Source of the DNA: Actinomycetota bacterium
Lineage (GTDB): Bacteria > Actinomycetota > Actinomycetes > Mycobacteriales > Mycobacteriaceae
Length of the DNA: 60,745 nt
Assembly (NCBI GenBank): GCA_018268465.1
Contig: JAFDWN010000002.1
Coordinates: 510,100 to 570,844, forward strand
Direction of reading: 5' to 3'
In this document: one piece after another, positions 24,654-33,988 of the stretch
How positions within the stretch are numbered: position 1 is the stretch's first letter
Layout: every line of letters starts with the position of its first letter
Made by a program: the position numbers and the translations under genes
Notes under the pieces: model-generated
The model's input: only the letters and a program-made list of their open reading frames with translations
The model's database searches: none
What the model was told of the DNA's origin: nothing

Positions 24654-24804
24654 TGGTTGTCTGCGGTGCATGTGACTCTGATCCAGCAGGCAGATCCGAC
24701 AGGCTCGCTGTCCGGCCAGGCGCGTTACGCGGCAGGCACGAGGGAGATCTGTGACGCCCGCCGCGAGACCGTGCACACCCACCGGGATGAAGGAAGGCAC
24801 CATC

Positions 24805-25101
24805 ATGAATTCGGAACCTGAACGGCGGGTATCGGCGTACATCGTCGTGTTCGCCGGATTGACCGTCGCTCTCGCGGCGTGCTCGGGCGGCGGCACCGAG
24901 TCGCCGACCACACCGGCGACGTCGACCACGTCCACCACGACACCGTCGACACCGTCGAGCACTCCACCGTCACCGCTGACTCCCACCGAGAAGAGCATCA
25001 ACCCGACCGGCGGCAATCTGTTCACCCCGGATGTGAAAGCGCCCGGCCCGCAAGCGCCGGCGCCGGGGAACCTTCCCGGAAACCACCCCGACCGCGGCTA
25101 G
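24805..25101 (+). CDS. Small Thr/Pro-rich lipoprotein
   Basis: A 98-aa secreted lipoprotein. A signal peptide ends in the lipobox LAAC (Cys ~26), so the mature protein would be lipidated at that Cys. The mature part is a low-complexity Ser/Thr/Pro linker (TTPATSTTSTTTPSTPSS) and a short Pro/Gly-rich tail. ATG 24805 is chosen because GAAGGAAGG lies 7 nt upstream; in-frame alternatives at 24787 and 24751 lengthen the N-terminus. Function unknown. It shares an upstream motif with the neighbouring genes. Confidence 0.78.
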   Translation: MNSEPERRVSAYIVVFAGLTVALAACSGGGTESPTTPATSTTSTTTPSTPSSTPPSPLTPTEKSINPTGGNLFTPDVKAPGPQAPAPGNLPGNHPDRG

Positions 25102-25159
25102 GTGCAGCGACTCGTCGGGCCGGAGCCTGAGCATCACCCGGCCGACGCGATCGCACCGA

Positions 25160-25184
25160 CAGAAGATCACCCGCCGTGCGATGG
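25160..25184 (+). promoter_or_regulatory. Nested-block motif, copy 4 (upstream of AKR operon)
   Basis: Contains AAGATCACCCGCCGTGCGATG, matching copy 2 at 18 of 22 core positions. It lies about 110 bp upstream of ATG 25296, in the gene direction. Confidence 0.55.
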
Positions 25185-25295
25185 AGGCGCTCGACGTCCG
25201 ATGCGAATATCGATCCAGAGGGACATCCGGACTCAGCCACCGTGGTGGCTCCATAGGTTTTGTCCCGGAATCAGTTCCGTCACCGAGGAGTGAGC

Positions 25296-26309
25296 ATGGG
25301 TCTGCACGACTATCTGCGGGACGGGCCGCTCGGCTTCGGGACCGCCCCGCTGGGCAACATGTTCCGCAACATCCCCGACGACGAGGCCGCTGCGACGGTC
25401 GAGGCCGCATGGGACGCGGGCACCCGGTACTTCGACACCGCCCCCTTCTACGGCGCCGGGCTGGCGGAGATCCGCCTCGGCAGACAATTGTGCAAGCACA
25501 ACCACGACGACTACCTCCTGAGCACGAAGGTCGGACGGATCATCCTGGACGAACTGGAGACGGGTACACCGGATCAAGGCGAAAAGGGTGGCCTGTTCGA
25601 ACACGGACGCCGCAACAAGTGGGTGTACGACTACTCGGAAAAGGGCACGCACCAGTCGATCGAGGACAGCCTGTCCCGCATGGGTGTCGATCGTATCGAC
25701 ATCGTGTGGATTCACGACATCGCCGAGGATTTTCACGGCGACGCCTGGCTGGCGCAGTTCGAGGCCGCCCGCACCGGCGCCTTCCGCGCGCTGACGAAGC
25801 TGCGCGACGAAGGTGTGATCAAGGCATGGGGTCTCGGCGTCAACCGGACCGAGCCCGTCGAACTGATGCTCAGCCTGTCCGAAGCGAAGCCCGACGCCAG
25901 CCTGCTGGCCGGACGCTACACCCTGCTCGACCACGAGCACGCACTGCAACGGCTCATGCCCGCCGCCCAGACGCAGGGTGTCGACATCGTCGTCGGCGGC
26001 CCCTACAGCTCGGGGATACTCGCCGGCGGTGCGAACTTCGAATATCAGAAGGCGCCCGCGGACATCGTCGCCAAGGTGGACAAGATCAAGGCCGCCTGCG
26101 CGAAGTTCGACGTTCCGATCAAGGCGGCAGCCCTGCAATTCTCCCTTGCCCACCCCGCCGTGGCCGCGGTCATCCCCGGCGCCAGCCGGCCGGGGCGCAT
26201 TGCCGAGGACCACGCGGCGCTGGCCGCGGAGGTCCCCGACGACTTCTGGCACGAGCTTCGCGCGCAGAACCTCGTTTCACCATCGGCACCCCTGCCCGTC
26301 GACGCCTAG
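25296..26309 (+). CDS. Aldo-keto reductase (D-threo-aldose 1-dehydrogenase-like)
   Basis: A 337-aa TIM-barrel oxidoreductase. The catalytic tetrad is visible: Asp and Tyr in YFDTAPFYGAGLAE (~45-58), Lys in LLSTKVGR (~82) and His in IVWIHDI (~142). Overall it resembles the aldose/fucose 1-dehydrogenase group, which oxidises a sugar hemiacetal to a lactone with NAD(P), but the substrate is uncertain. ATG 25296 follows GAGGAGTGAGC. It leads an operon with the SRPBCC protein (11-bp gap) and the deleted AKR remnant. Confidence 0.87.
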   Translation: MGLHDYLRDGPLGFGTAPLGNMFRNIPDDEAAATVEAAWDAGTRYFDTAPFYGAGLAEIRLGRQLCKHNHDDYLLSTKVGRIILDELETGTPDQGEKGGLFEHGRRNKWVYDYSEKGTHQSIEDSLSRMGVDRIDIVWIHDIAEDFHGDAWLAQFEAARTGAFRALTKLRDEGVIKAWGLGVNRTEPVELMLSLSEAKPDASLLAGRYTLLDHEHALQRLMPAAQTQGVDIVVGGPYSSGILAGGANFEYQKAPADIVAKVDKIKAACAKFDVPIKAAALQFSLAHPAVAAVIPGASRPGRIAEDHAALAAEVPDDFWHELRAQNLVSPSAPLPVDA

Positions 26310-26320
26310 CGAGGAAGACC

Positions 26321-26767
26321 ATGACGACGATCGGATCGGCCGCTGCCGCCATCGAATTGCCGTTCGACGCCGCCACCGTGTGGCGGCTCGTGGGGGGTTT
26401 CGGCGCACTTCCGGATTGGCTGCCCTACATCACGACGAGTGAACTCGGCGAAGGCGGCCGCACGCGGCGCCTGACAAACCCCGACGGCGAGGTCATCGTC
26501 GAACGGCTCCTCATCTTCGACGAGGACGGTCGCAGCTACAGTTACGCGATCCTGCAGGCGCCCTTTCCCGTCACCGACTACGTATCCACCTTGCGTGTAT
26601 CGGCGAAATCGAACGATGCCGGCTCGCGGGTGATCTGGAGCGGATACTTCACACCTCGCGGGGTGAGCGCGGCCGACGCCACGCAGCTGTTCCAGGGTAT
26701 CTACGATGCCGGCCTGGCAGCACTGGCCGCGCACTACCAGTCTCAGAACTCCGCGGCGCCGGCGTGA
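26321..26767 (+). CDS. SRPBCC / START-like ligand-binding protein
   Basis: A 148-aa protein of the polyketide-cyclase/START superfamily. It begins with a strand and the PFDAATVWRLVGGFGALPDWLPYI helix segment, followed by the antiparallel sheet (GEGGRTRRLTNPDGEVIVERL) and a long C-terminal helix (GIYDAGLAALAAHY). Members bind small hydrophobic ligands in a cavity, and some act as cyclases or dehydratases; no catalytic residues can be named. ATG 26321 follows GAGGAAG. Second gene of the AKR operon. Confidence 0.83.
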   Translation: MTTIGSAAAAIELPFDAATVWRLVGGFGALPDWLPYITTSELGEGGRTRRLTNPDGEVIVERLLIFDEDGRSYSYAILQAPFPVTDYVSTLRVSAKSNDAGSRVIWSGYFTPRGVSAADATQLFQGIYDAGLAALAAHYQSQNSAAPA

Positions 26768-26804
26768 TTCGGCTGCGGCAGAACGGCTACCGGGGAGCGC
26801 CGCT

Positions 26805-27248
26805 ATGGCGACCTACCGACCCGACCCGCACCGATACGACGGTGACCACTTCAGGCGCTGCGGGTCCAGCGGATTACAGTTGCCGCTGATCTCGCTGGGC
26901 ACCTGGCAGAACTTCGGCGGTGTCAACGTCTTCGAGGACGGACGCGCGGTCATCAGACGCGCGTTCGACCGCGGCGTCACCCACATCGACTGCGCGAACA
27001 TGTACGGCCCGCCCAACGGCAGCGCGGAACACAATATCGGCCGGATCCTCGCCGAGGACTTCCGCACCCACCGTGACGAATTGCTCATCTCGTCCAAGGC
27101 GGGGTTCGGCGCGCGCACGGTCGAACAACTCGATGACTCCCTGGGTGCGCTGGACAACCTGGATTTCAGCGCCGAGGAACTCGCCGAGATCGACGACCTC
27201 GCGCAGGACGGCGGAATCGACCTCTGGCGTGCGACGTCGGCTCTCTGA
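26805..27248 (+). pseudogene. Aldo-keto reductase remnant with a large internal deletion
   Basis: A 147-aa open frame that joins the N-terminal ~100 residues of a YghZ/GAP-reductase-type AKR to the last ~45 residues of the same family. The N-terminal part has the catalytic Asp/Tyr segment HIDCANMYGPPNGSAE and ends at LLISSKAG with the Lys. The C-terminal part is VEQLDDSLGALDNLDFSAEELAEID to the LWRATS end. About 200 residues of the barrel, including the catalytic His, are missing between them (junction near 27108-27118). The frame is intact, so it was an in-frame deletion. It is unlikely to be an active enzyme. Confidence 0.75.
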
Positions 27249-27310
27249 GCCGGACTCCCGGTCAAGCGGCGCCAAGCGTGTATCTCTCCTCGTCCGCCGC
27301 CCTGCCGGGA

Positions 27311-30175
27311 TCACGAACACCGGCTGGCGGGACCGCTGACGTCGTCACCGCGCGCCAACCGCGTCAATTGATCGCGCGACCGGATCCCCATCTTTGCGTA
27401 GACATTTCGCAGATGCGTATTGACGGTGTGGTGCGAAACGCTGAGTTGTCCGGCAACCTGACGATTGGTCGCGCCCTCTGCGACCAATTCGGCCACCCGC
27501 CATTCCGAGCGCGTGAGGCTCTCCCAGCCGGTGCGCACGCGCTGGCGACCGACGCGGCGGTCCACGCCGAGCGCGTGCAATGCCCGCCCCACGCGTCGGG
27601 CGTCGGCGGTGCTCTCGCATTCGGCGTACACGTCGAACGCGGCGCCGAGCCGGCTGACAGCACGCTCGTGGTGACCGGCCCTGGCCAGCGCGTGGCCGCA
27701 ATCCTCCACCGCCGCCGCGTAGAGCAGCGGCCGCTCGCCCTCCACGAGGGTCTCGCCGGCCGCTTCCAGACTGTCGGCGTCGTCGCGGAGCAACCCGCGG
27801 GCGTGGCGCGCCACCGCGGTGAACACCGGAACCCCGTTGGGTTCCCGTTCGAGCCGGTCGGCCGCGGCCATCACCCGCTCCCGCAGTCCGAGATCGCCTG
27901 ACTCGCCTGCGATCCGCGCCGCAAGCACCACGTGGTCGAGGGTTACGGCGAACAACGGGGTTCCGAGCAGGTCGATGTCCTCGCCGAGGAGATGGCCGGC
28001 GGCGTCGGCATCACCGTGCTGCCACGCGATGAGCGCCTGCGCGGTCGCCGCGGCTCTTCGGCGGGCAGGGCCCTGGCCCATCAGATGGCGGGCCGCGATT
28101 CCGGCCGCTCGCTGCGTGGTGCGGCTGTCGGTGTGCGCAGACAGTTCCGTCAGCACCAGCAGATGGATCAGGCCTGGGGTGTGGTCGTCGATGTAGTCGA
28201 TGCCGCCGGGTACGGATTCGACGATGCTGCGCGCTTCGGTCAGTCGGCCCGCCGCGACGGCACGAAGCGCATTCAACTCGGTGAAGTGGGTCAGCCAGAG
28301 GCTGTCGCCGGCCCTGCGCGCGGCGTCGAGCCGCCGGTTGATCACCTCGGCGGCCTCGGTGAGCCGCCCGAGCGTCAAGGCGAGGTTCGCCCGGTGGAAG
28401 GCCGCGAGGTCACCGACGACGTCGACCGATCCCGGCCGCACCCGGCCCCGCACTTCGGCCAGCCGCTCCAGGCCCTTGCGGCCCGATCCCTCAGCGCACT
28501 CCACGTTGGCCAGCGCGAGCCCGGCGACGATGGACACGCTCGTGTCCCGGCTGAACGCGGCGGCGGCGATCGCGTCCGCCGCCGCGGGGCGAGCGGCCTC
28601 GGTCTGACCGTCCAGCATCAGGTTGTACGCCAGCCAGCCGAGGTGTTGCGCGCGGGTGCGCGGCGAAATGTGGGACATTCGCAGCGATCGCCGGTTCTGC
28701 TCGATGCGTTCACCCGCGCCCCGTTCCGACAGGATCGACATGCTCAGCCGGATCTGCGCCTCGTCCTCGGGCGCAATATCGCCGGACAGCGCGGCGGCGA
28801 GCAGGCGCTGCGCCTCGTCGTATCGCTGCGCCCGGTTGAGGAAGCGGACGGTCTCCGCCACCACCACGTTGCGTTGCGGGTCGTCGATCCGCACCAGTTC
28901 CAGGGCCCGACCGCTCAGGGTGGCCGCAGCCGACGGATCGGAGCAGGCCAGCGACCCGGCGGCACGGCGCAACGTGACCACGGCGTCGTGGTCACCGATA
29001 TCGGCGCTGCGCGCAATCTGGATGGCCACCTGTGCGGGCGCGGCACCCGCTTCGAGCAGCATCGTGGCGGACTCGCGCTCGAGGACGCGGCGCAGGGTGG
29101 ACGGGATCGACTGCCGCGCCGCGTGACGCAGCAGGTCGTGCCGGAACCTCAGCCGATCAACGTCCTCGGTCAGCAGGTCCGCGCGCACCGCTTCGCCGAT
29201 GACCTCGATCAACCCTGCGGCGTCCCGCTTGACCATCCGGGCGAGCAGGACTGCCGAGAAGGTCTCGGGCAGCACCGACGCCACCTGGACCACCTGACGC
29301 GCCGCCGCCGACAACCGGTCGAGCCGGTGGTCCATCGTGTCCGCGAGGCGACCCGGTATCTGCCTGCCGTTGACGGACACCCGCCCGCGTTCGACGAGCA
29401 GCCGGCCCTCTTCGCTGAGACCTTTGAGCAGTTCCAGCAGCAGGAACGGATTGCCCTCGGCCATATTCGTCAGTTCCATCAGGGTGTCGTCGACGTCGGC
29501 GCGCAGCACGTCCTTGGCGATGTCGGCTGCCGCACGAACACTGACGGCACCGAGGCGAATCCGGTGCGTGCGCAGACCGCATCCGCGCGCCATCGCCCCG
29601 ACGAGTTCCCGAACGGCCGGGGAGCCGGCGCCGGATCGCAGCGCGAGCACCCATGCGACGGGTTCGTCGGCGAGGCCGGCCATCAGTTCCCGCAACACCA
29701 TCAGGCTTCCGGTGTCGGCCCAGTGTGCGTCGTCGATCAGGACCACCAGCGGCGTCTCACGTGCGGCGGCGGCGATGGCGGACTGCAGGTCGTAGGCCAC
29801 CCAGTAGCGCAGGTCGGCGCTGGCGCCCAGCGTCCTGAAGACGTCGGGGTCGCCGATCGGCGGCGCGGTGCCGAGAAACGCCGCGAACAGCGGGGCGAAC
29901 GGCACCATCTGCTGGTCCTCGAACGCCTTGCCCAGCAGCGGGCGGACCCCCGGCGCCAACGCCCGGGCCCGCACCTCCGAGAGCAGGCGTGACTTCCCGA
30001 TTCCCGGGGGCCCTTCGAGCAGCAGCAGCGAACCGGAATCGCTTCTCAACCTGGCGATGACGTCGCCGATGACCGCCAGCTCGTCGGATCGACCGCGGAT
30101 GGGAAGCTCATGGTGTGTCGCGGCGTGCAGCGCCCGTCCGGCCACCGCGTTGCCGTCGACGCCTCTGGTGGGCAT
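27311..30175 (-). CDS. Large ATP-binding LuxR-family (LAL/MalT-type) regulator
   Basis: A 954-aa regulator. An N-terminal AAA/STAND ATPase (~25-330) has Walker A LLLEGPPGIGKSRLL near residue 53 and Walker B LVVLIDDAHWAD near 140. A long alpha-helical TPR-like middle follows (~400-860). The C-terminal LuxR helix-turn-helix (~885-945) reads LTRSEWRVAELVAEGATNRQ then VSHHTVNTHLRNVYAKMGI. Such proteins activate genes when bound to an inducer and ATP. It is convergent with the AKR operon. Its position makes it the prime candidate to bind the four nested-block motifs (inference). Confidence 0.9.
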   Translation of the reverse strand: MPTRGVDGNAVAGRALHAATHHELPIRGRSDELAVIGDVIARLRSDSGSLLLLEGPPGIGKSRLLSEVRARALAPGVRPLLGKAFEDQQMVPFAPLFAAFLGTAPPIGDPDVFRTLGASADLRYWVAYDLQSAIAAAARETPLVVLIDDAHWADTGSLMVLRELMAGLADEPVAWVLALRSGAGSPAVRELVGAMARGCGLRTHRIRLGAVSVRAAADIAKDVLRADVDDTLMELTNMAEGNPFLLLELLKGLSEEGRLLVERGRVSVNGRQIPGRLADTMDHRLDRLSAAARQVVQVASVLPETFSAVLLARMVKRDAAGLIEVIGEAVRADLLTEDVDRLRFRHDLLRHAARQSIPSTLRRVLERESATMLLEAGAAPAQVAIQIARSADIGDHDAVVTLRRAAGSLACSDPSAAATLSGRALELVRIDDPQRNVVVAETVRFLNRAQRYDEAQRLLAAALSGDIAPEDEAQIRLSMSILSERGAGERIEQNRRSLRMSHISPRTRAQHLGWLAYNLMLDGQTEAARPAAADAIAAAAFSRDTSVSIVAGLALANVECAEGSGRKGLERLAEVRGRVRPGSVDVVGDLAAFHRANLALTLGRLTEAAEVINRRLDAARRAGDSLWLTHFTELNALRAVAAGRLTEARSIVESVPGGIDYIDDHTPGLIHLLVLTELSAHTDSRTTQRAAGIAARHLMGQGPARRRAAATAQALIAWQHGDADAAGHLLGEDIDLLGTPLFAVTLDHVVLAARIAGESGDLGLRERVMAAADRLEREPNGVPVFTAVARHARGLLRDDADSLEAAGETLVEGERPLLYAAAVEDCGHALARAGHHERAVSRLGAAFDVYAECESTADARRVGRALHALGVDRRVGRQRVRTGWESLTRSEWRVAELVAEGATNRQVAGQLSVSHHTVNTHLRNVYAKMGIRSRDQLTRLARGDDVSGPASRCS

Positions 30176-30342
30176 GCGGTCACCTCCGCGTCCGCGCCGG
30201 CCTGGCGAACGTATGAGACCTCACGCCGGCGACGTTATCGGGAGAGTCTTCATGACCACTGGACGGCGAGTGGATTGCGTGCTTGTCGGGCCCGCGAGCC
30301 ACTCAGCCAGGCGTGGCGAGTAAGCGATCGGAGCGCAACGCC

Positions 30343-32463
30343 TCACCGATGTTGCCGCGGTGCCACTGCATGCGCGGTGCCGGCCGGATCGGCGAGCGGG
30401 CCCGCCGACCATCGGTGGTAGGCGAGCCGCTCCACGTCGGATTCGTCGCCCGAGGAGATGGCCTCAAGCGCTCGCGCGATACGCAGATGCAGGTGGTTCA
30501 CCTGCCGGGACGGGGTGATCTCGGTGACCGATTCGCGAACCACATCGTGGGTGAAGCGGCACGAGAACGGACTGCGGGGACTGCGCTCGAGCAGACCGAG
30601 GGCTTCCAGTGGCTCGAGTCGGTCGAAGCAGGTTTCGAGATCGAGGCCGACGGCTCTGGCCAGAAGGTCCAGACCGATCTCCCGGCCGATGAGCGATGCC
30701 GTGTAGAGGACGTCTCTGCAGTTGTCGTCGAGGTGTGCCACCCGGTCCTTGATGACGTCGCGAACGGTGGCGGGCACGCCCGCGCGGATGACGGACTCCG
30801 CGGTCAGAGCGCCAACGTCGGCGAGGAATCTCGACAGCTCGCGCACGAAGAACGGGTTTCCCCCGGTGCGGGCATGGATCCCGATCGTGGCGCCCGGATC
30901 GGGATCGGGCCCGGTCTCGCGACGGACGAGTTCGGCCACCTCGGCCAGATCGAGCGGTTCGAGCCGGATGCGGCGGTGACCGGGCAGTCGACTCGCGAGG
31001 GCGAGCACGTGTGCGAGGTCGGTGCCGGGGGTGGGCACGCGGTCCCGCAGCGCCCCGATGACGACGGTGCCGGCCGGGAGACGGGCCGTGAAGTGACTGA
31101 ACAATCGCAGCGACGCGACATCGGCCCAGTGCAGATCGTCGACCACCACGACGATGGGGCGCTGCGCGGATGCCTCACCCACAAATGCCACGACGCGTTC
31201 GAACAAGCGGAACTGGGTACCGCTGTCCGCAAGCACCGACCCGGCGAGAATGCCGTCCCGCGGCTCGACGAGACGTCCAAGGTCACTGTCGAGCCACCGT
31301 TCCCGCGCCGCGGCCGGCAGGCTGGCCAGCACCGAGCCGACCACCTGGACCCACGGCCACATCGACGGCGTGCCCTCACCTTCGAGACTGCTCGCCCACA
31401 CCACGAGCGCATCCCGCCGATCGACGCCGGCGGTGATCGCGCGAAGCAGATGCGTCTTGCCCACCCCCGGCTCGCCCTCGACGAGGACCAACCCCGTGCG
31501 GCCGGCGAAACCCGCATGAATGACCTGTTGCAGCACCGCCACCTCCTCGGCCCGTCCGACGAGGCCGGGCACGCCGGGGCCGGCCGAACTCGCGGCGGCT
31601 CGCGACGCCGTCTGCGGTTGCCCGGTGTCCGCCCGTCGCGTCAGCGGGAACGTGCGACTCAACACCCGTTGATGGGCGTCCACGAGGATCCGGTCCGGGT
31701 CGAGGCCGAGCTCCTCCACCAGCCTGGTGCGCACGGCCTGGAACGCCGACAGGGCCTCGACTTGCCGTCCGGCGGCACCCAGGACCGTGATGAGCGCCGC
31801 GTGCACCGGCTCGTGCAACGGCGCCATCACGGCGGCCAGTTGCACCGGCACCAGCACCCGCTCCGGTTGGCCCAGCGACACTGCGAGTTCGACTGCCGCC
31901 AAGCACGTTTCGAAGTACTCGTCGTTGAGTGACGCGAAAATGGCGGCGGCCGCAGGCTCCGGCATCAGCCCATCGCCGGCCGGGCCAGTCCAGAGCCCCA
32001 GCGCCTCGACGTAATGGTCGAGCGCCGCTTCGTCGCGACGCTCGGACACGGCGGCTGCTGCGGCTGTCACCAACTCCCGGAAGTCGACCAGGTCCAACTC
32101 CTTCGGGCCGGCCGTCAACAGGTAGTGGCTGCCGCGCCGTACCAGATAGGAGCCGGGTTCTCGCGCCGGGAGCGACGGTTCGAGCAGCCGCCGCAAAGTG
32201 CCGACGTACTTGTGGATGACATTGTGGGCGCTGGCGGGAGCGCCCTCGCCCCAGATCAGATCGACCAGTTCGGCGATGCCGGTGGGCCGGCCCTCCCGCG
32301 CCAACAGCAGCGCGAACAGGTAGGCCTGCTGCCGAGGACCAGCGGCCACCTCGACGTTGTCGCGCCACACCCGCACCGGGCCCAGAACCTGCACGCGTAC
32401 GTTGCCGCCCGACGCCGACCGGCCGGGGCGGAAAGCGTCGAGCGGGCCGGTCTGGGCGGTCAC
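30343..32463 (-). CDS. SARP (BTAD)-type regulator with AAA ATPase domain
   Basis: A ~706-aa regulator. The OmpR-like winged helix plus bacterial transcriptional-activation domain of SARPs occupies about residues 20-270 (QVLGPVRVWRDN ... LLARE...HNVIHKYVGTLRRLLEP). An ATPase domain starts near residue 300 with Walker A LVEGEPGVGKTHLL and Walker B VVVDDLHWAD. AfsR-like relatives usually continue with a long TPR region, which is absent; the protein stops soon after the ATPase. I prefer GTG 32463, 7 bp after the aldehyde dehydrogenase stop, over a start at 32571 that overlaps it. Probably co-transcribed with that gene. Confidence 0.82.
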   Translation of the reverse strand: MTAQTGPLDAFRPGRSASGGNVRVQVLGPVRVWRDNVEVAAGPRQQAYLFALLLAREGRPTGIAELVDLIWGEGAPASAHNVIHKYVGTLRRLLEPSLPAREPGSYLVRRGSHYLLTAGPKELDLVDFRELVTAAAAAVSERRDEAALDHYVEALGLWTGPAGDGLMPEPAAAAIFASLNDEYFETCLAAVELAVSLGQPERVLVPVQLAAVMAPLHEPVHAALITVLGAAGRQVEALSAFQAVRTRLVEELGLDPDRILVDAHQRVLSRTFPLTRRADTGQPQTASRAAASSAGPGVPGLVGRAEEVAVLQQVIHAGFAGRTGLVLVEGEPGVGKTHLLRAITAGVDRRDALVVWASSLEGEGTPSMWPWVQVVGSVLASLPAAARERWLDSDLGRLVEPRDGILAGSVLADSGTQFRLFERVVAFVGEASAQRPIVVVVDDLHWADVASLRLFSHFTARLPAGTVVIGALRDRVPTPGTDLAHVLALASRLPGHRRIRLEPLDLAEVAELVRRETGPDPDPGATIGIHARTGGNPFFVRELSRFLADVGALTAESVIRAGVPATVRDVIKDRVAHLDDNCRDVLYTASLIGREIGLDLLARAVGLDLETCFDRLEPLEALGLLERSPRSPFSCRFTHDVVRESVTEITPSRQVNHLHLRIARALEAISSGDESDVERLAYHRWSAGPLADPAGTAHAVAPRQHR

Positions 32464-32470
32464 GGCCCGC

Positions 32471-33943
32471 TCACACCGGCCCGTGCCCGTCGACGCGCCG
32501 CGGGATCCCCAGCGGATTGGCGTCCTGCAAGGCGGCGGGCAGCAGATGATCCGGTAGGCCCTGATAGGCAACCGGCCGCAGGAAGCGGTTGATGGCAGCG
32601 GAACCCACCGACGTGGAACCCGGCGCCGTGGTCGCGGGATAGGGGCCCCCGTGCTGTTGGGCGTCGGAGACGGTGACGCCCGTCGGCCACTGGTTCCACA
32701 GCACGCGGCCGGCCTTGCCCGCCAGGCGGCGGATCAGTTCGGGCGCGATCACGTCGGTGTCGTTGCCGTGCACAGTGGCGGTCAGCTGTCCGCCGATGAC
32801 GTCGGCGACGTCGAGGAGTTGGCGTTCGTCGTCGTATTCGACCACCAGCGCCGTGGGGCCGAAGACCTCGGCCACCAGATGCTCGGGGTCGGCCAGCAGC
32901 TCGGCGATCGTGGTGCGCAGCAGCGTCGGGGCGGGCGGATCGGTGCGAGCGCCGTCACCGAGCACCAGCGGCGTCACCGCAGCGTGGGCCGCCAAATCGT
33001 CGAGGGCGTCGACATATCCGGTCTGGATGCGGTCGTTGAGCAAGCGGGCGGGGGCGGGCAGGGCGGTGCCGGCCAGACTGTCGGCGATGCCGGACTCGGC
33101 CGGCACCAGCAGGATTCCGGGTTTGGTGCAGAACTGGCCCGCGCCCAGCGTGAAGGAGCCGACGAACTCGGCCGCGATGCTGCCGGGTCGTTGCGCCGCC
33201 GCTGATGCGGTCACGAATGTCGGGTTGACGCTGCCCAATTCGCCGAAGAACGGGATCGGATCGGGCCGGCCGTTGGCGATGTCGAACAGCGCGCGTCCGC
33301 CGGGGATCGACCCGGTGAAGGATGCGGCCTTGATCCGCGGGTCGGCCAGGGCCACCCGGCCGGCGTCGGTGCCGGTGATCACCGCGACGATGCCGTCGAT
33401 CCCGACGCTTCTGCGGATCTCGTTGGCCACCAGCTCCCCGGTCAGTTCGGACAGCCGGGGATGCCCGGAGTGGGCCTTGACGATTACCGGACAGCCCGCC
33501 GCCAGCGCGGACGCGGTGTCGCCGCCGGCCACACTGAACGCGAAGGGAAAGTTGCTGGCGGCGAACACCAGCACCGGCCCGACGGGTTCGTGCACCCGCC
33601 TGATGTCGGGTCGTGGACCCATGCCCCACGAGGGGTCGGCATGATCGACGCGCGCGTCGAGGTAGCGGCCTTCGGCGATGGTGTCGGCGAAGAATCGCAG
33701 CTGAAATGTCGTCCGCACCAACTCACTTCGGAGCCGCTGCGCGGTCAGGTGGGTCTCTTCGGCGGCGGTGGACACCAGCCGGTCGGCGTCGTCGTCGAGC
33801 CGGTCGGCCACGGACCTGAGAACCCTGGCTCTGATGGTCGGCGCCGTCCGCATCCAGGTTCGCGCGGCACTGTCCGCCGCGGCCAGGACCGCTTCGAGCC
33901 GGGCTGACGACGTGGCGGAGGGCGGCGGCGTGGTGATCGTCAT
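32471..33943 (-). CDS. Aldehyde dehydrogenase (alpha-ketoglutarate-semialdehyde dehydrogenase family)
   Basis: A 490-aa NAD(P) aldehyde dehydrogenase of the branch that includes 2,5-dioxovalerate and fatty-aldehyde dehydrogenases. Its signature is FAASNFPFAFSVAGGDTASA then VIVKAHSGHP (~135-175). The catalytic Glu is in FFGELGSVNP (~240) and the Cys in GAGQFCTKPG (~277). ATG 33943 is set by GAAGGAG 6-8 nt upstream; the longer open frame to 34159 has no support. The promoter carries operator C. It probably oxidises a semialdehyde intermediate of the IclR-controlled pathway. Confidence 0.9.
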   Translation of the reverse strand: MTITTPPPSATSSARLEAVLAAADSAARTWMRTAPTIRARVLRSVADRLDDDADRLVSTAAEETHLTAQRLRSELVRTTFQLRFFADTIAEGRYLDARVDHADPSWGMGPRPDIRRVHEPVGPVLVFAASNFPFAFSVAGGDTASALAAGCPVIVKAHSGHPRLSELTGELVANEIRRSVGIDGIVAVITGTDAGRVALADPRIKAASFTGSIPGGRALFDIANGRPDPIPFFGELGSVNPTFVTASAAAQRPGSIAAEFVGSFTLGAGQFCTKPGILLVPAESGIADSLAGTALPAPARLLNDRIQTGYVDALDDLAAHAAVTPLVLGDGARTDPPAPTLLRTTIAELLADPEHLVAEVFGPTALVVEYDDERQLLDVADVIGGQLTATVHGNDTDVIAPELIRRLAGKAGRVLWNQWPTGVTVSDAQQHGGPYPATTAPGSTSVGSAAINRFLRPVAYQGLPDHLLPAALQDANPLGIPRRVDGHGPV

Positions 33944-33951
33944 CCTCACTC

Positions 33952-33976
33952 CTTCTGATATTTCGGACTCTGCATT
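33952..33976 (-). promoter_or_regulatory. IclR-type operator C (aldehyde dehydrogenase gene)
   Basis: In the gene direction: a weak first half-site AATGC, then GTCCGA and TCAGAAG with spacings 3 and 4. It ends 8 nt before ATG 33943. The right part overlaps the ribosome-binding site. Confidence 0.55.
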
Positions 33977-33988
33977 AGATATAGGACA

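Noticed and set aside
32464-32571. Start of the SARP regulator at 32571, overlapping the aldehyde dehydrogenase gene
   Set aside because: The added residues do not look like SARP sequence, and GTG 32463 just after the upstream stop codon fits an operon better.
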